A DNA stretch of 43,710 bases from a bacterium (GTDB taxonomy: Bacteria; Patescibacteriota; Minisyncoccia; Phycocordibacterales; UBA2100). Positions 1 through 9,580 of the stretch are shown here, one piece after another. Within the stretch, counting starts at the first letter, position 1. Every line of letters starts with the position of its first letter. The translations under genes were made by a program, and so were the position numbers. The notes below the pieces were generated by a model. That model made no database searches. It worked only from the letters and a program-made list of their open reading frames with translations, and was not told where the DNA came from. The stretch lies in contig JAUSJH010000002.1 in NCBI GenBank assembly GCA_030647655.1, forward strand, positions 1-43,710, given 5' to 3'.

Positions 1-180
1 CTTAATGGTGCCCGGCAGAACCGAATCATTAAGAATATCGACTTTATTTCTTCTAAAATGTCTATAAGCAGAAGCATTAAGATCCTCACCTAAAATAGAC
101 ATCAGGGCATTTGCATCTCCTCTTTGGGAATCTTTTTTATCATCAAAGAAATCTAATAACTCCTTAATATTTAATCTCAT
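1..180 (-). CDS. Partial hypothetical protein of the defence operon (N-terminus only)
   Basis: An open frame runs from an ATG at 178-180 off the left edge, giving about 60 residues that begin MRLNIKELLDFFDD and contain GDANALMSILGEDLNASAYRHF. It starts 7 nt after the stop of the methyltransferase gene on the same strand, so it is probably the third gene of that operon. I do not assign a function. The GEDLNA-type N-terminus resembles, from memory, uncharacterised proteins found beside this kind of methylase, but I could not check this. No Shine-Dalgarno is obvious; translation may be coupled to the upstream gene. The C-terminal part, where a nuclease or other catalytic domain might lie, is outside the window. 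Confidence 0.6.
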   Translation of the reverse strand, partial: MRLNIKELLDFFDDKKDSQRGDANALMSILGEDLNASAYRHFRRNKVDILNDSVLPGTIK

Positions 181-187
181 ATATTTA

Positions 188-3100
188 CTATTTACTCGAA
201 GTTTCTACAATTTCTATTTCCTTCGGCGTCAGGTCGTAGAGCTTATACACGAGCTGGTCGATTTCGGCTTCTAGTGCAGATGTATCCGTCTCGGGATTTG
301 ATTTCTTAGCAAGAAGAATTTGTTTGACTAATAATTCGACGTTCACTGCGATCGCTTTCTTAGTATCAGAATCTAATAACGGTATGGGAAACTTTTTTAC
401 GTACATTGTCTTCATAACCAAAAAGCCACCTGGTATCGTGTTCGTGAGCTTATGGGCAAAATACTGAAGACACTTCGAAGAGAGAACGCCGAGTAGATAC
501 ATGTCCGACCCTGGAATGAAAAATAGATTCATATCTAGATAGAATCCGCAATCATCGTACGCAAACTTATAATACCTCGAAACATTTTGATAGATTATTT
601 TCGGCTCTTCAAAGTATTTGAATATGCCAGTTTGTGGCTGTTGTAACTCATACCATCTACTGGGGTCTATAGCTGCTCTTTGAGTAAGTGCATCTTTATG
701 TAACCGTAAGTGATTATGAATAGCGCCATAGTCTGAAATCTTTGTCGTTTTGCTCACGAATATAACGTACTTATTTGCCCAGTCGACTGTCCAATTCCCA
801 ATATCATTTCCCACAAGCCACCGTTTAATTATCTCAGCGGATTTCGGATCTGCCTTGATGAGTTCATCTCTTGTTTGTTCATCGATTATGAAAACATCGT
901 TTTTCCCAGTTTTTATTCCTGAAAATATCTTGTTCGATACATAGTCCCCCAATGGTTTGGATTTATGGGATAATTTATCAATTAAATCTTGGTGACTTTT
1001 CTCAACAAGCACCCAGCTATCTATGCCCAGATTCTCTTGTTTAATTTTTATACCGGCAACTGATGATGTAGTAACTAGATTTTGGACTTCGTCTCTTGAG
1101 CCAATCTCTAGAAAGATAAAGCTACTGTTGCGGGGCGCACGTTTTTCTGCCAAGAAAATGCATGTTTCAACGGTGGCCTCGAATATTGGTCGTTCGCCAA
1201 AGTCGATAATCGATAAGATCGTCGTTTTGTCACGTAAAAATGATCTTAACTTTTGAGCGTATCCTCTTGTGGTGAATTTATCAGAGCTTATGAAGGCTAC
1301 GACTCCTCCCGCCTTAAGTAGCAAGAAAGATTTGGCATAAAAGTACACAAATAAATCAGCTCGTCCACTATAGACATCGCACGTAGTATTGGGGCCGTAT
1401 TGATTTAAAAGGAACTCTTTATATTTAATTTCTTCCTGTCTGATATATGGTGGGTTTGCGATAACAACATCAAAACCACCCTTGTCTTCAAAAACTTCGG
1501 AAAAGTTCAGTTTCCAGAGAAAAAATGGCTTGACGTTCGATTTCTTGAATTGATCTAGTTTTTTCAGTGCCGAGATTTTATTCTGTTCCTTGAGCGTTGC
1601 TTCAATAAGTGTCCATTCCATATTACCAATCCGATCTCTCAATTCGTCCTTTCGAGTTTTGCTTGTTTCGGCAAAGAAACTTTTATGCAATTTCTGCAAT
1701 TCGTCACGAATCTCGTTCGATTCGACTACGTTTGTAAACAAATCTTTCTGCTCGACACCATCTTTCTTAATTTTCTTAACTTTTTTCAGCAATGTCCGAA
1801 TGTCATCTTCTAACTTTCTCACCTCCTCTGGTCGAGGAATACTCTTGTCGTTCATCCATTCCGGTTTCTTTACGTAATGTTTCATTAGTTCGCTCTGTAG
1901 CGAGATAATTTTTTGGTTGTCGGGTTCAAACATTCTCGAATCAATAATCATTGTCCCGAGAAGTCTCTCGTCGAGTAGCTTTATTCCCTCGAATTCCTCG
2001 AGCAAGCTGTTACCCTGCATTATCTTGTAATCGAGGTTCGGGAGAGGCTTGATCTGTTTTATGTCGTCCTCATCCACAATAAGAGACAGCCATAGTCGGA
2101 GCTTGGCGATTTCAACGGCCCCGGGATCGATATCGACGCCATAGAGAGAATTCTGAATGCACTCGAACTTGAAATCATATGGTGTCCTGCCGATACATAT
2201 GGAATCGCCTTCGCAAAGATATGCATTAAGCGTGGAACGGGTCTTGACGATGATATTCATCATGCCGACGGGAAAAGCTCCGGAGCCGATGGCAGGGTCG
2301 CAGACTTTGATATTTGCCAACTTTTCGTCTATCTCTTTGGAGTATTTCTGTATTGAATCCGGAAGTAGTCGCTTGTAGTCGCCGCCGTATTCCAGGTTCT
2401 CCTCCTTCGAGACCGATACCGCCTCATGTTCGACAACATTCTCGCCGGACCGTATCAATTGTTCTATGTCGTCTTTCGAGACCTTGCCGTCAAGCTCGGT
2501 AACAAGATAATTCACTAGACTTTGCTCGCACATGTAATGAACGATCTCGCGTGGCGTGTAGTACGTGCCTTTGGATTTCCGGTCTTTGACCTCTAATAGG
2601 TTCTCGAAAACTTTGCCGAGCATTTCCGGGTCAATGGCCACCTCTTTTTCCAACGGTTCGTCCTCTTTTACGGTGAAGTTGTAGCGATCAAAAATATCCA
2701 AGACACCGTCACCTGTATCGCCGTCTTTGGTCTTTCTGGTATTCGAGAAAACGTCATTGGGCAAGTCTATTGCTGTATTTACCCAGTCGTAATTGCTGAT
2801 CGGGTCGAAGAGACCACCGTTCAGGAATGGAATTTTGGATTCAAATCTGCTGTAGAAATCGTCGTCTCGGTCCTTGGCAAGAGCCTCGTAAAAGAGCGGC
2901 TCCAAATAATCGTTGAAGTAATTCTTACCTTTTGCAGCCGTCTCTTCGAATAGTGTGCGTAGGAATCTCTTATCGCCGCCGCCCCAGTTTTTATTCATGG
3001 GCACGCCAAACCAGCCCTTCTTTTGGAGGAAGTACAGGAAGACTATCTGCCCGAGCAATTTTTTAGAGAAATCAACGGGGTTCACACCCTTGTCGGTAAA

Positions 3101-3775
3101 ATCTTCCCGAATGTCAGGGTGGCGCTTCAGACAGTCGTTCAGGGTCTCGTGTACCCGCAAGAATAGCTCGCGATATTTCTCGAAGAATTCTTTGGTGACC
3201 CGTTCGATGCTGAAAGCATCTTCGAGTTCTTTCAGCGTGGGGTTATTCTGATCGTCTTCCACAATAGGGGCTAAGCGGCTCTGGGCCGTGTGGCTATTCT
3301 CGTTCTTGCCGACAAGAAACGACCAGCGTTTTGCAGGAGTGAATTCTTCTTTGATTTTGACGCGGGCCGATTTACCTTCGATAAATTTGTATTCCATTTT
3401 CACTAGAGAAAAGCGCCAGTCGGCCGGGTCTGGCGAAACAAAAGCGACCAGACCTGCATCCTTTTGATCCCGATCTTTGAGATAGCGGGCAACGAAATTG
3501 CGCTGAGCGGTGCGGGCTCGCTCGAGTGAGATCTCCTTTTGAAGATACACGACGAGAATATCTATCTTGCGGTCTTCAGAATCAGTGTATGTCGCAAGGC
3601 GCTCGTAGGTCTTAATAGATTTCTTGTAGGCCTCTGGTACATAGCCGTGCGCATGAAAGGCTTTCGATTCGTCTACCTTGTTGAGTAGGTTTTTTACAAA
3701 GTACAGAAACCGCTCCCGGCTGAAATCATTTTGCAAAGTTTCTTTGACGATGTTCTGTGCCTGCATTTTCTGCAT
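188..3775 (-). CDS. Eco57I-like adenine-specific DNA methyltransferase / type IIG restriction-modification protein
   Basis: A 1195-residue protein expected to bind SAM and methylate adenine in DNA. The amino-methyltransferase core shows motif I (DPAIGSGAF, D about 493) and the catalytic NPPY (774-777), in the order expected for the gamma/Eco57I class. The N-terminal ~170 residues include a segment with KIDILVVYL and SLERARTAQRNFVARYL; in type IIG enzymes this region can hold a nuclease, but I cannot define a PD-(D/E)xK triad with confidence. The C-terminal ~300 residues fit a TaqI-like target-recognition domain. The gene starts 1 nt after the stop of the helicase gene, so the two are co-translated or coupled. 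Size and architecture resemble PglX/DrmMI-type defence methylases. Whether it cuts, only modifies, or needs the helicase is unknown. Confidence 0.85.
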   Translation of the reverse strand: MQKMQAQNIVKETLQNDFSRERFLYFVKNLLNKVDESKAFHAHGYVPEAYKKSIKTYERLATYTDSEDRKIDILVVYLQKEISLERARTAQRNFVARYLKDRDQKDAGLVAFVSPDPADWRFSLVKMEYKFIEGKSARVKIKEEFTPAKRWSFLVGKNENSHTAQSRLAPIVEDDQNNPTLKELEDAFSIERVTKEFFEKYRELFLRVHETLNDCLKRHPDIREDFTDKGVNPVDFSKKLLGQIVFLYFLQKKGWFGVPMNKNWGGGDKRFLRTLFEETAAKGKNYFNDYLEPLFYEALAKDRDDDFYSRFESKIPFLNGGLFDPISNYDWVNTAIDLPNDVFSNTRKTKDGDTGDGVLDIFDRYNFTVKEDEPLEKEVAIDPEMLGKVFENLLEVKDRKSKGTYYTPREIVHYMCEQSLVNYLVTELDGKVSKDDIEQLIRSGENVVEHEAVSVSKEENLEYGGDYKRLLPDSIQKYSKEIDEKLANIKVCDPAIGSGAFPVGMMNIIVKTRSTLNAYLCEGDSICIGRTPYDFKFECIQNSLYGVDIDPGAVEIAKLRLWLSLIVDEDDIKQIKPLPNLDYKIMQGNSLLEEFEGIKLLDERLLGTMIIDSRMFEPDNQKIISLQSELMKHYVKKPEWMNDKSIPRPEEVRKLEDDIRTLLKKVKKIKKDGVEQKDLFTNVVESNEIRDELQKLHKSFFAETSKTRKDELRDRIGNMEWTLIEATLKEQNKISALKKLDQFKKSNVKPFFLWKLNFSEVFEDKGGFDVVIANPPYIRQEEIKYKEFLLNQYGPNTTCDVYSGRADLFVYFYAKSFLLLKAGGVVAFISSDKFTTRGYAQKLRSFLRDKTTILSIIDFGERPIFEATVETCIFLAEKRAPRNSSFIFLEIGSRDEVQNLVTTSSVAGIKIKQENLGIDSWVLVEKSHQDLIDKLSHKSKPLGDYVSNKIFSGIKTGKNDVFIIDEQTRDELIKADPKSAEIIKRWLVGNDIGNWTVDWANKYVIFVSKTTKISDYGAIHNHLRLHKDALTQRAAIDPSRWYELQQPQTGIFKYFEEPKIIYQNVSRYYKFAYDDCGFYLDMNLFFIPGSDMYLLGVLSSKCLQYFAHKLTNTIPGGFLVMKTMYVKKFPIPLLDSDTKKAIAVNVELLVKQILLAKKSNPETDTSALEAEIDQLVYKLYDLTPKEIEIVETSSK

Positions 3776-3776
3776 A

Positions 3777-6700
3777 TCATATATTCACCAGATACTCTGA
3801 CAGGATAACCTCTCGCTTGCCAAAGTGGTCGATGCCGATTTCGGCAAAATGCCCCTCAAGAAGTCGAGTGGAGATGTGGGATTGCAAGACTGACAAGATC
3901 TTGAGTGGATTGATGCCTTTTTCTAGTTCTTTATTGAGAGCCTGAAGCGTTACGCGCGTTGTTTGTTTCGGTAATCCTCCTTCCTCAAGCTGGGTGACGA
4001 CTTTCTTGAGATAGAGCTCCTGTTCTTCGGTAAATTGTCGGTTATCGTTCATGCTCGCTTTCAGAATTCTCAAGATTTGGGTGGCGCTGTCGCGTCCGCC
4101 GCGCATCTTTACATCCGGCGTTTCTTCAGTCGTTGCGAATATAAATGCTTTTTTGTTTTCCTCAAGCAACAGGTAGAAATCTGTGTCGACTTTCTGCCGC
4201 TTTGTGTCTCTTGAGGATTCAAGCACTTTCGCTGCGGAGATGAAATCCAACTCTTGCGAGCCAGCGGCTGTAGCTCCAAAGAATTTCTGTATTTTCCCGC
4301 GGCGAAAATACGAGACCAGTTGTCCAGCGTGCTCTTTATCCGTCTTCGCGGTTCGGGCCTTTTTTGGCAAACGCTTAATCTTTTCAAAAGTATCCGGGTC
4401 TTTATCTCGAATATCTTTGATGACGCGGAGATATTTGAGTTCACTCTCTTCGTTTTCGTTTTCGCCGGTAATAACTTCTTTTGAGGTGAGGCGGTTAAAC
4501 AGTTCGTGCGATCCGATTGGTTCGTTTTCGGTAAGTAGATGCGCGTCGCCACCGAGGAGGGATAAGAATGCGCTAATCTTCGCCTCGGCCGCCTCGCGAA
4601 GCTTGATCTGGTCATTGGCTTGTTTAGTCGGGAAGAAGTTGAACGTGTAGACTTTATCGAATTTGGTATCTACGCGGTTGACACGACCGACCCGTTGCAT
4701 CATGCGAGTCGGATTCCAAGGAAGATCGTAATTAACGACGACATTCGAGCGGTGCAAGTTCACACCTTCCGCCAATATCTCCGTGCAGACGAGAATCCGG
4801 TAATCATCTTTGGGAATTCTGACTTTAGCATCGAAGTTATCAGTAACCTGCGCCCGCACCGATGCACTTGAGGCACCGGTGAAGCAGATGGTCTCGTTCG
4901 GAAATTTAGCGTCTATGTTCTTCGCCAGATATTCAGCAGTCTCCTTCGACTCAGTAAAGATGATTATTTTATTCTTTTTGAGGATCGGATTTGTGGAAAG
5001 TTTCTCCAAAAACGCCGAGAGCTTGGGGTCGCGAGTGATACCAGCCCACATCTGATGGATTTCATTCAGAATATCGAGATCGCTTTGTAAGTCCGTTCTG
5101 AAATCTTCGCGGAACTCTTTGCTCGGCAATCGTTCGGCTTTGCCTTCGCTGATTAACGCCTCGACGGCATCTCCGTTATCGTCGGCAAGAAATTCAAAGA
5201 TCTTATTTGTGTACTTTTTGCTGACATATACGTTGCCATTATCGACCTCCGCTATGAACGACTCGTACGAATGGATGAAGCGGCCAATAGAATTCCGGAA
5301 TGCGTGGAAACTGCTCTCGAGCCGCTTGATGAGCAAGATTTTCATAAACTTCCCCATGTTCTTTTGAGCCAATGCTTCTGGCTGGGTGACTTCGCCCTTG
5401 TAGTACAGGATAGGAGTGTAACGGGCGTATTTGAATTTCTTGGCGATCAGCTCTATGGTTTTGGTAAAAACGGCGTCCTCCTCATCGTTAAGCTCGTAGA
5501 AAGCCGCTTCCGGTTTTTCTATGTCTGGGAACTTTAATTTTTGCGACGCAAGATCTTCTGCGAAATATTTGATAATTTCCGTGCGGGTTCGGCGGACCAT
5601 TAAATATTTGAGCACTTTCTCTCGGATTTCCTTCGCATTTTCTTTGACGACCGCGATGTATTCAGCATAGTCGCTCTGACGGTCAAGATTTTTAAGCTTG
5701 CGGTCAAGGCCTGCAAAGAACTGCTCTAGGTCCGGCAGATTTGGGATTGTGCTTTTCCGAGCCTTTTGGAAAAGCTTAATCTGGCTCAAAATATCTCTCG
5801 GTGAATTATTGTAAGGGGTCGCGGTAACCAGCACGACCTTTTTCCCACGGCAAATCTCGGCCAATTTTTCGTATGTCGCGTTATTCTCGGTACGGAAGCG
5901 ATGCGCCTCATCGACAAATAGATGTGAGTACTGCTCCACGCCTTCTTTAATTATCTTGTCGAGTTCACCGATAGACCGGAATGTGGCCGGTACATTGAAA
6001 TCCCTGAACACATTCGGCCATGATCCCGGATTGGTCTTGTCCAACAGTACCGGCGGCGCTATAACGAGAATTCTACCCTCATTCACGAGTTGACCGCCGA
6101 GCATTGCCGAAATGTACGTCTTTCCTAATCCCACGACATCGGAAATAAATACGCCGCCGTATTCGTCGAGAATTTTCTTCGCATTCAGAACGGCTTGTTC
6201 TTGGTACTCCAGTTTTTTGAATTCGGTCGGGAGATATCTGAGAAACACTTCATCGTGAGTGCCTAGATCATCCTTGAAGTATTCGTAGAGAAACTTCAGA
6301 TACAGCTCGTACGGGGTGATACTGTCACTGAGCCACGTTTTCGTCCGTATGGTGTCCACATATTTTTGACTGACATCGACTGAATCTCCCCACAATTCGT
6401 TGAATTTGCTTAAAGCAAAATCGTAATCGGCACTGTTCTTGAGTTCGACATTGAATTCCAGATTGTCCACAAAACCCGCTTGAGTAAAGTTGCTTGAACC
6501 GGTGATAACGCGGCCCTTGTCGCGGTCGCCCCCACCAAACGTCATGATGTAAACTTTTGCATGGATTTTCTCCGACGGATACGCGTGAATCTCCAATTTG
6601 CCGCTCTGTATCCACTCAATGAATTTGGTAACGCCACTCTCGGTTATTTCGCTGTCTTCGGAAGTCTCCATCTCCTGCTCGACAACTGCTCCGAGTTTTT

Positions 6701-6971
6701 CCTTCGTCTCTGCACTCGAGAACTGCAACGCACTCTGTTCCACCGGTTGCGCTTGCTGCATCAGATCGTAGGTGTGCGGGTCTGTGCTGATGCCGATCAA
6801 AATTCTGATCTTTTCCGTCTTTTCTAGAGACTTGTACACGGCATGGAAACCACTGGCATAAAAATAGCCGACAAGGCAGTCGAAGAATTTGGTGTCTTTG
6901 ATCAATACTCTAAATCTCTCCTTCAGATTCTGGCCACCCTCGTTGGTTATGAATGTAAGATCAGAATTCAT
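3777..6971 (-). CDS. PLD-nuclease / SNF2-type helicase fusion protein
   Basis: A 1064-residue protein. Residues 1-170 form a phospholipase-D-like domain with one HxK motif (H137, K139) followed by GSSN (158-161), as in PLD-family nucleases. The helicase core follows, with Walker A GLGKT (281-285), DEAH (354-357), a TATPYNN motif, and a C-terminal lobe containing TEILAEGVNLH and QRVGRVNR. The family is a superfamily-2, SNF2/DrmD-like motor. It is first in the minus-strand operon, followed after 1 nt by the methyltransferase. That fits a DISARM- or BREX-like arrangement in which a DNA translocase works with a modification enzyme; the fused PLD domain could supply cleavage (inference). A DISARM DUF1998 protein is not seen here but could lie beyond the left edge. 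Confidence 0.85.
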   Translation of the reverse strand: MNSDLTFITNEGGQNLKERFRVLIKDTKFFDCLVGYFYASGFHAVYKSLEKTEKIRILIGISTDPHTYDLMQQAQPVEQSALQFSSAETKEKLGAVVEQEMETSEDSEITESGVTKFIEWIQSGKLEIHAYPSEKIHAKVYIMTFGGGDRDKGRVITGSSNFTQAGFVDNLEFNVELKNSADYDFALSKFNELWGDSVDVSQKYVDTIRTKTWLSDSITPYELYLKFLYEYFKDDLGTHDEVFLRYLPTEFKKLEYQEQAVLNAKKILDEYGGVFISDVVGLGKTYISAMLGGQLVNEGRILVIAPPVLLDKTNPGSWPNVFRDFNVPATFRSIGELDKIIKEGVEQYSHLFVDEAHRFRTENNATYEKLAEICRGKKVVLVTATPYNNSPRDILSQIKLFQKARKSTIPNLPDLEQFFAGLDRKLKNLDRQSDYAEYIAVVKENAKEIREKVLKYLMVRRTRTEIIKYFAEDLASQKLKFPDIEKPEAAFYELNDEEDAVFTKTIELIAKKFKYARYTPILYYKGEVTQPEALAQKNMGKFMKILLIKRLESSFHAFRNSIGRFIHSYESFIAEVDNGNVYVSKKYTNKIFEFLADDNGDAVEALISEGKAERLPSKEFREDFRTDLQSDLDILNEIHQMWAGITRDPKLSAFLEKLSTNPILKKNKIIIFTESKETAEYLAKNIDAKFPNETICFTGASSASVRAQVTDNFDAKVRIPKDDYRILVCTEILAEGVNLHRSNVVVNYDLPWNPTRMMQRVGRVNRVDTKFDKVYTFNFFPTKQANDQIKLREAAEAKISAFLSLLGGDAHLLTENEPIGSHELFNRLTSKEVITGENENEESELKYLRVIKDIRDKDPDTFEKIKRLPKKARTAKTDKEHAGQLVSYFRRGKIQKFFGATAAGSQELDFISAAKVLESSRDTKRQKVDTDFYLLLEENKKAFIFATTEETPDVKMRGGRDSATQILRILKASMNDNRQFTEEQELYLKKVVTQLEEGGLPKQTTRVTLQALNKELEKGINPLKILSVLQSHISTRLLEGHFAEIGIDHFGKREVILSEYLVNI

Positions 6972-7127
6972 GAAATATCGTATTGTTAGGCAAAGACTAG
7001 CAAATTAGGGCGGTTTTACCAACGTCCGAATGCTTTAAGACACCTCTCTTGATTTCTATCAGCTCTTTTTGAGTTTCTTCGCATATTCACGGGGCCCAGA
7101 CTGCACTGACCTTCTTGTGGTGACGGT

Positions 7128-8117
7128 CTATAGGTAACTTGGCGCAAATCGCTGGTAACGGTTTCTCTCGACGAAGACGATAGAGTTTGCGTAGTGGAGT
7201 GTCGTTTCAAGGAGCGTATGTCTCAATTGGCTACGAAGGGATATGAGATCAGCTCCCCGGAGAAGCATGTTCGCTGTCATGGAATGGCGAAAGAGATGCG
7301 GATACACTCGCTTCTTGATTTCAGTTCTGCGAGCGATCACCAAGACTGTTTTTCTTACATCACCAGTGGATAATTGGTTTCTACGCACGAGCGTTGTAAA
7401 GAGAAAATCTTTTGCCTCCCGGGGAAATGCCGCGAAGTATTCAAGCAACACGGACGTACACTCGGGCGCTATCTCTGAAACACCGTCTTTGATGCCCTTG
7501 CCACGGATGATCCTAATTGCATTTTGAGTGACGAGGCAGTCTTGTACACGCAGATTACAGAGTTCCTGATTTCGTATTCCCGAGTACGCGAGAAGAGATA
7601 GGATCGCCTTCTCCCGTATATTTTTGCAGCACAGGATGAGTCTCGCGACCTCACCTTCAGTGAGGGTGTCCGTTACCATCGGTCGTGGCTTCTTCGGCCG
7701 TCCATATCGCGTGGGACGCCCAATGAAAGCAAGGTACTGTTCGAGTGCAAGCACCGTATTGAGTTTGTGATGATACGAGTACTCCGACGTGTATAATTTC
7801 TCGACGAATTCCTCCGCGCTTTCTTCAGTTGGATATTGCCCAACCTCTCGTGTAATTCGCTTCATCGCACCCGCATATCCTCTGACCGTAACTGGCTGTA
7901 GTCCTTTACGTGCGATTAAAAACCGCACAAATGTTTTTTCATCTCCCATAGTGGTAATACCTAGCCTCTGATAAAACGGCGAGGCAAGGATAAATCCCAA
8001 GAGAATACCCACACCGTTCCACCAGAGATACACGCGCGTCATCGTTAATGTGAGAACAATCCAAACAACCACGGCCAATGTGTTGAACTTGACGATATAT
8101 TTCCAGTTACGAAGCAT
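7128..8117 (-). CDS. Tyrosine recombinase with an N-terminal membrane module
   Basis: A 329-residue XerC/D- or integrase-type recombinase. All catalytic positions are visible: R182 (SGIRNQEL), K207 (RGKG), H274 and R277 (HLFRH), H300 (LRHT) and Y309 (TTLHYA). A SAM-like N-terminal core-binding domain spans about 57-145. Unusually, residues 10-45 are hydrophobic and contain YLWWNGVGILLG, matching a separate small membrane protein at 8641-8886. An internal ATG (M57, 7947-7949) would give a recombinase of normal form, so the membrane part may be a fusion or an alternative start. The gene overlaps the preceding gene by 11 bp, suggesting translational coupling. It may belong to the accessory region on either side. 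Its target site is unknown. Confidence 0.85.
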   Translation of the reverse strand: MLRNWKYIVKFNTLAVVVWIVLTLTMTRVYLWWNGVGILLGFILASPFYQRLGITTMGDEKTFVRFLIARKGLQPVTVRGYAGAMKRITREVGQYPTEESAEEFVEKLYTSEYSYHHKLNTVLALEQYLAFIGRPTRYGRPKKPRPMVTDTLTEGEVARLILCCKNIREKAILSLLAYSGIRNQELCNLRVQDCLVTQNAIRIIRGKGIKDGVSEIAPECTSVLLEYFAAFPREAKDFLFTTLVRRNQLSTGDVRKTVLVIARRTEIKKRVYPHLFRHSMTANMLLRGADLISLRSQLRHTLLETTLHYANSIVFVERNRYQRFAPSYL

Positions 8118-8589
8118 CGAGCTTGTATGCCATGCACGAAAAATACAGGTTTACGGTCTCGATACCCGTGTATTGATCGCTTATCGATTGGCAGTAATTC
8201 TCAGAGCTCACTACATTGCTTTTACTGCCACCGTATGTAGCTTTACCGCGCTCCACAAGATCGGATAAACAATCGCGATACGTAACGCCATCGGGGATAT
8301 AAAAAGGGCAGATTTCTTGGAGAGGACCTGCTACATATTCGACAAAAGCAGGATCGCCCACATTTCTGACGGCATTGATATGTGCTTCTGCAAATACCAC
8401 CAATATCTCCCTGCTTTCAGCGTTCCATTGCCGATCCTCTTTGTCGGCCGAAGTTTTCGTCTTCGGAACATATTGCGACAAAGCAACAGTCCCGACGAGA
8501 GCAAGGGCTACAAGAATGATCCATACATATTTGTTTGAGAGGTTCACACCGCTTTTGGTGGCGAATCGGCCGATAGTTTCATTTTTCAT
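8107..8589 (-). CDS. Hypothetical membrane-anchored extracytoplasmic protein
   Basis: A 160-residue protein with one transmembrane segment at about residues 22-42 (YVWIILVALALVGTVAL) after a short positive N-terminus, then a soluble domain. Four cysteines (ICPF, DCL, YCQ, SCM) lie on the predicted outer side and could form disulfides. I recognise no family. It lies in a minus-strand run of small membrane or exported proteins and its end overlaps the recombinase start by 11 bp. Function unknown. Confidence 0.6.
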   Translation of the reverse strand: MKNETIGRFATKSGVNLSNKYVWIILVALALVGTVALSQYVPKTKTSADKEDRQWNAESREILVVFAEAHINAVRNVGDPAFVEYVAGPLQEICPFYIPDGVTYRDCLSDLVERGKATYGGSKSNVVSSENYCQSISDQYTGIETVNLYFSCMAYKLDAS

Positions 8590-8640
8590 GCATTACATTT
8601 TTCTGCCCGCTCAGAAAACACAAGATTGTTGTAATCGTAA

Positions 8641-8886
8641 TCAGTCGTCACTTGCGGCACTCGCCATAAACAGACCCACAACACCAATACCCCACACGAT
8701 GAAATAGAGAACCGGAAAGACGCCGTCCATAAACCACGACAGCAGGGGGAACAATATCACTCCCGGAGCAAAAATAAGTCCCAAGAAAATGCCCACGCCA
8801 CCCCACCACCCGTACATGCTCGATATCATAAAGAACCAAAGCACGACACCCGCTCCGATCCATAAGACTGTTCCTAATGTTTTCAT
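8641..8886 (-). CDS. Small multi-pass membrane protein related to the recombinase N-terminus
   Basis: An 81-residue, strongly hydrophobic protein with two or three predicted membrane helices and a short acidic tail. The stretch YGWWGGVGIFLGLIFA matches YLWWNGVGILLGFILA in the N-terminal part of the recombinase encoded just downstream, so the two share a membrane module. No known function. The strand and spacing (15 bp after the upstream gene) place it in the same run of genes as its neighbours. Confidence 0.55.
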   Translation of the reverse strand: MKTLGTVLWIGAGVVLWFFMISSMYGWWGGVGIFLGLIFAPGVILFPLLSWFMDGVFPVLYFIVWGIGVVGLFMASAASDD

Positions 8887-8901
8887 ACTGCCGTATTAAT
8901 A

Positions 8902-9552
8902 CTAATAAGCTAATAAATACGATCCGAAATACGCGAGGTAGATGCCCCATGTGACGCTCAGAGCCGCCTGCGTCTGATGATCTAGGCTGGTGATCTCATG
9001 CCAGGTACTGCCGTCCTGCGAGTAGATGTCGGGGCGGAAGTCGCGATCGGTATCTCGCAGCAGCAGATGCGAGATAGCCCGGTCGGTCTGACGGTCCGTG
9101 ACCAATGACTGTATCAGGAGGTTACCATCGTCCGAAATGGTCCAATTGATGTTTGTTTTAGCTCCCCCGGCTTCTCCCGAGAGAAAGCTTGCTTGTACAC
9201 CTCCGCCCTGAGCGTGCCGGATCTGATTCGCCATCATCGTGAGTAGCTGCTGGGCGTTCGCCGAAATAGGAACGTAAGTACATTGCCGCGATTGCTCGAC
9301 ACCATTGCCTACACGGCACCCCTTTGGATACGCCTCGGTAACGACGCGGCTCTGCGCGCCTTCGGAACCGCAGAGCGACCATCGGGAATATTCAAAAGAC
9401 GTGCAATGAGGTGTAGCTGGCAAATCATCGGCCTGCTTCTGCGAAACCGGCTGCTGATCGGATGTAACTGCCGGTTCACTTCGGCTTCCGATCACAGACA
9501 CGAAGATGACAAGCGCGAGAATGCCACAGACAACTGCTATGATTATTTTCAT
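8902..9552 (-). CDS. Exported protein with a thrombospondin type-1-like domain
   Basis: A 216-residue protein with an N-terminal hydrophobic segment (residues 3-22) acting as a signal or anchor. Residues about 49-92 show the pattern C..F.YS.WS.C...G.Q.R.V....P.GC....E.S.QC.Y, typical of the TSP1-like repeats seen in some bacterial surface proteins. The C-terminal ~120 residues contain a stretch with DRDFRPDIYSQDGSTW and are unassigned. TSP1-like domains usually mediate surface binding, so a role on the cell surface is plausible (inference). It is next to other small membrane genes on the same strand. Confidence 0.6.
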   Translation of the reverse strand: MKIIIAVVCGILALVIFVSVIGSRSEPAVTSDQQPVSQKQADDLPATPHCTSFEYSRWSLCGSEGAQSRVVTEAYPKGCRVGNGVEQSRQCTYVPISANAQQLLTMMANQIRHAQGGGVQASFLSGEAGGAKTNINWTISDDGNLLIQSLVTDRQTDRAISHLLLRDTDRDFRPDIYSQDGSTWHEITSLDHQTQAALSVTWGIYLAYFGSYLLAY

Positions 9553-9580
9553 AAAATTATCTGTGAGCGTCTAATAATAA

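Noticed and set aside
6972-7127. Possible attachment site near the tyrosine recombinase
   Set aside because: No direct repeat or tRNA fragment was found by eye in this gap or elsewhere.
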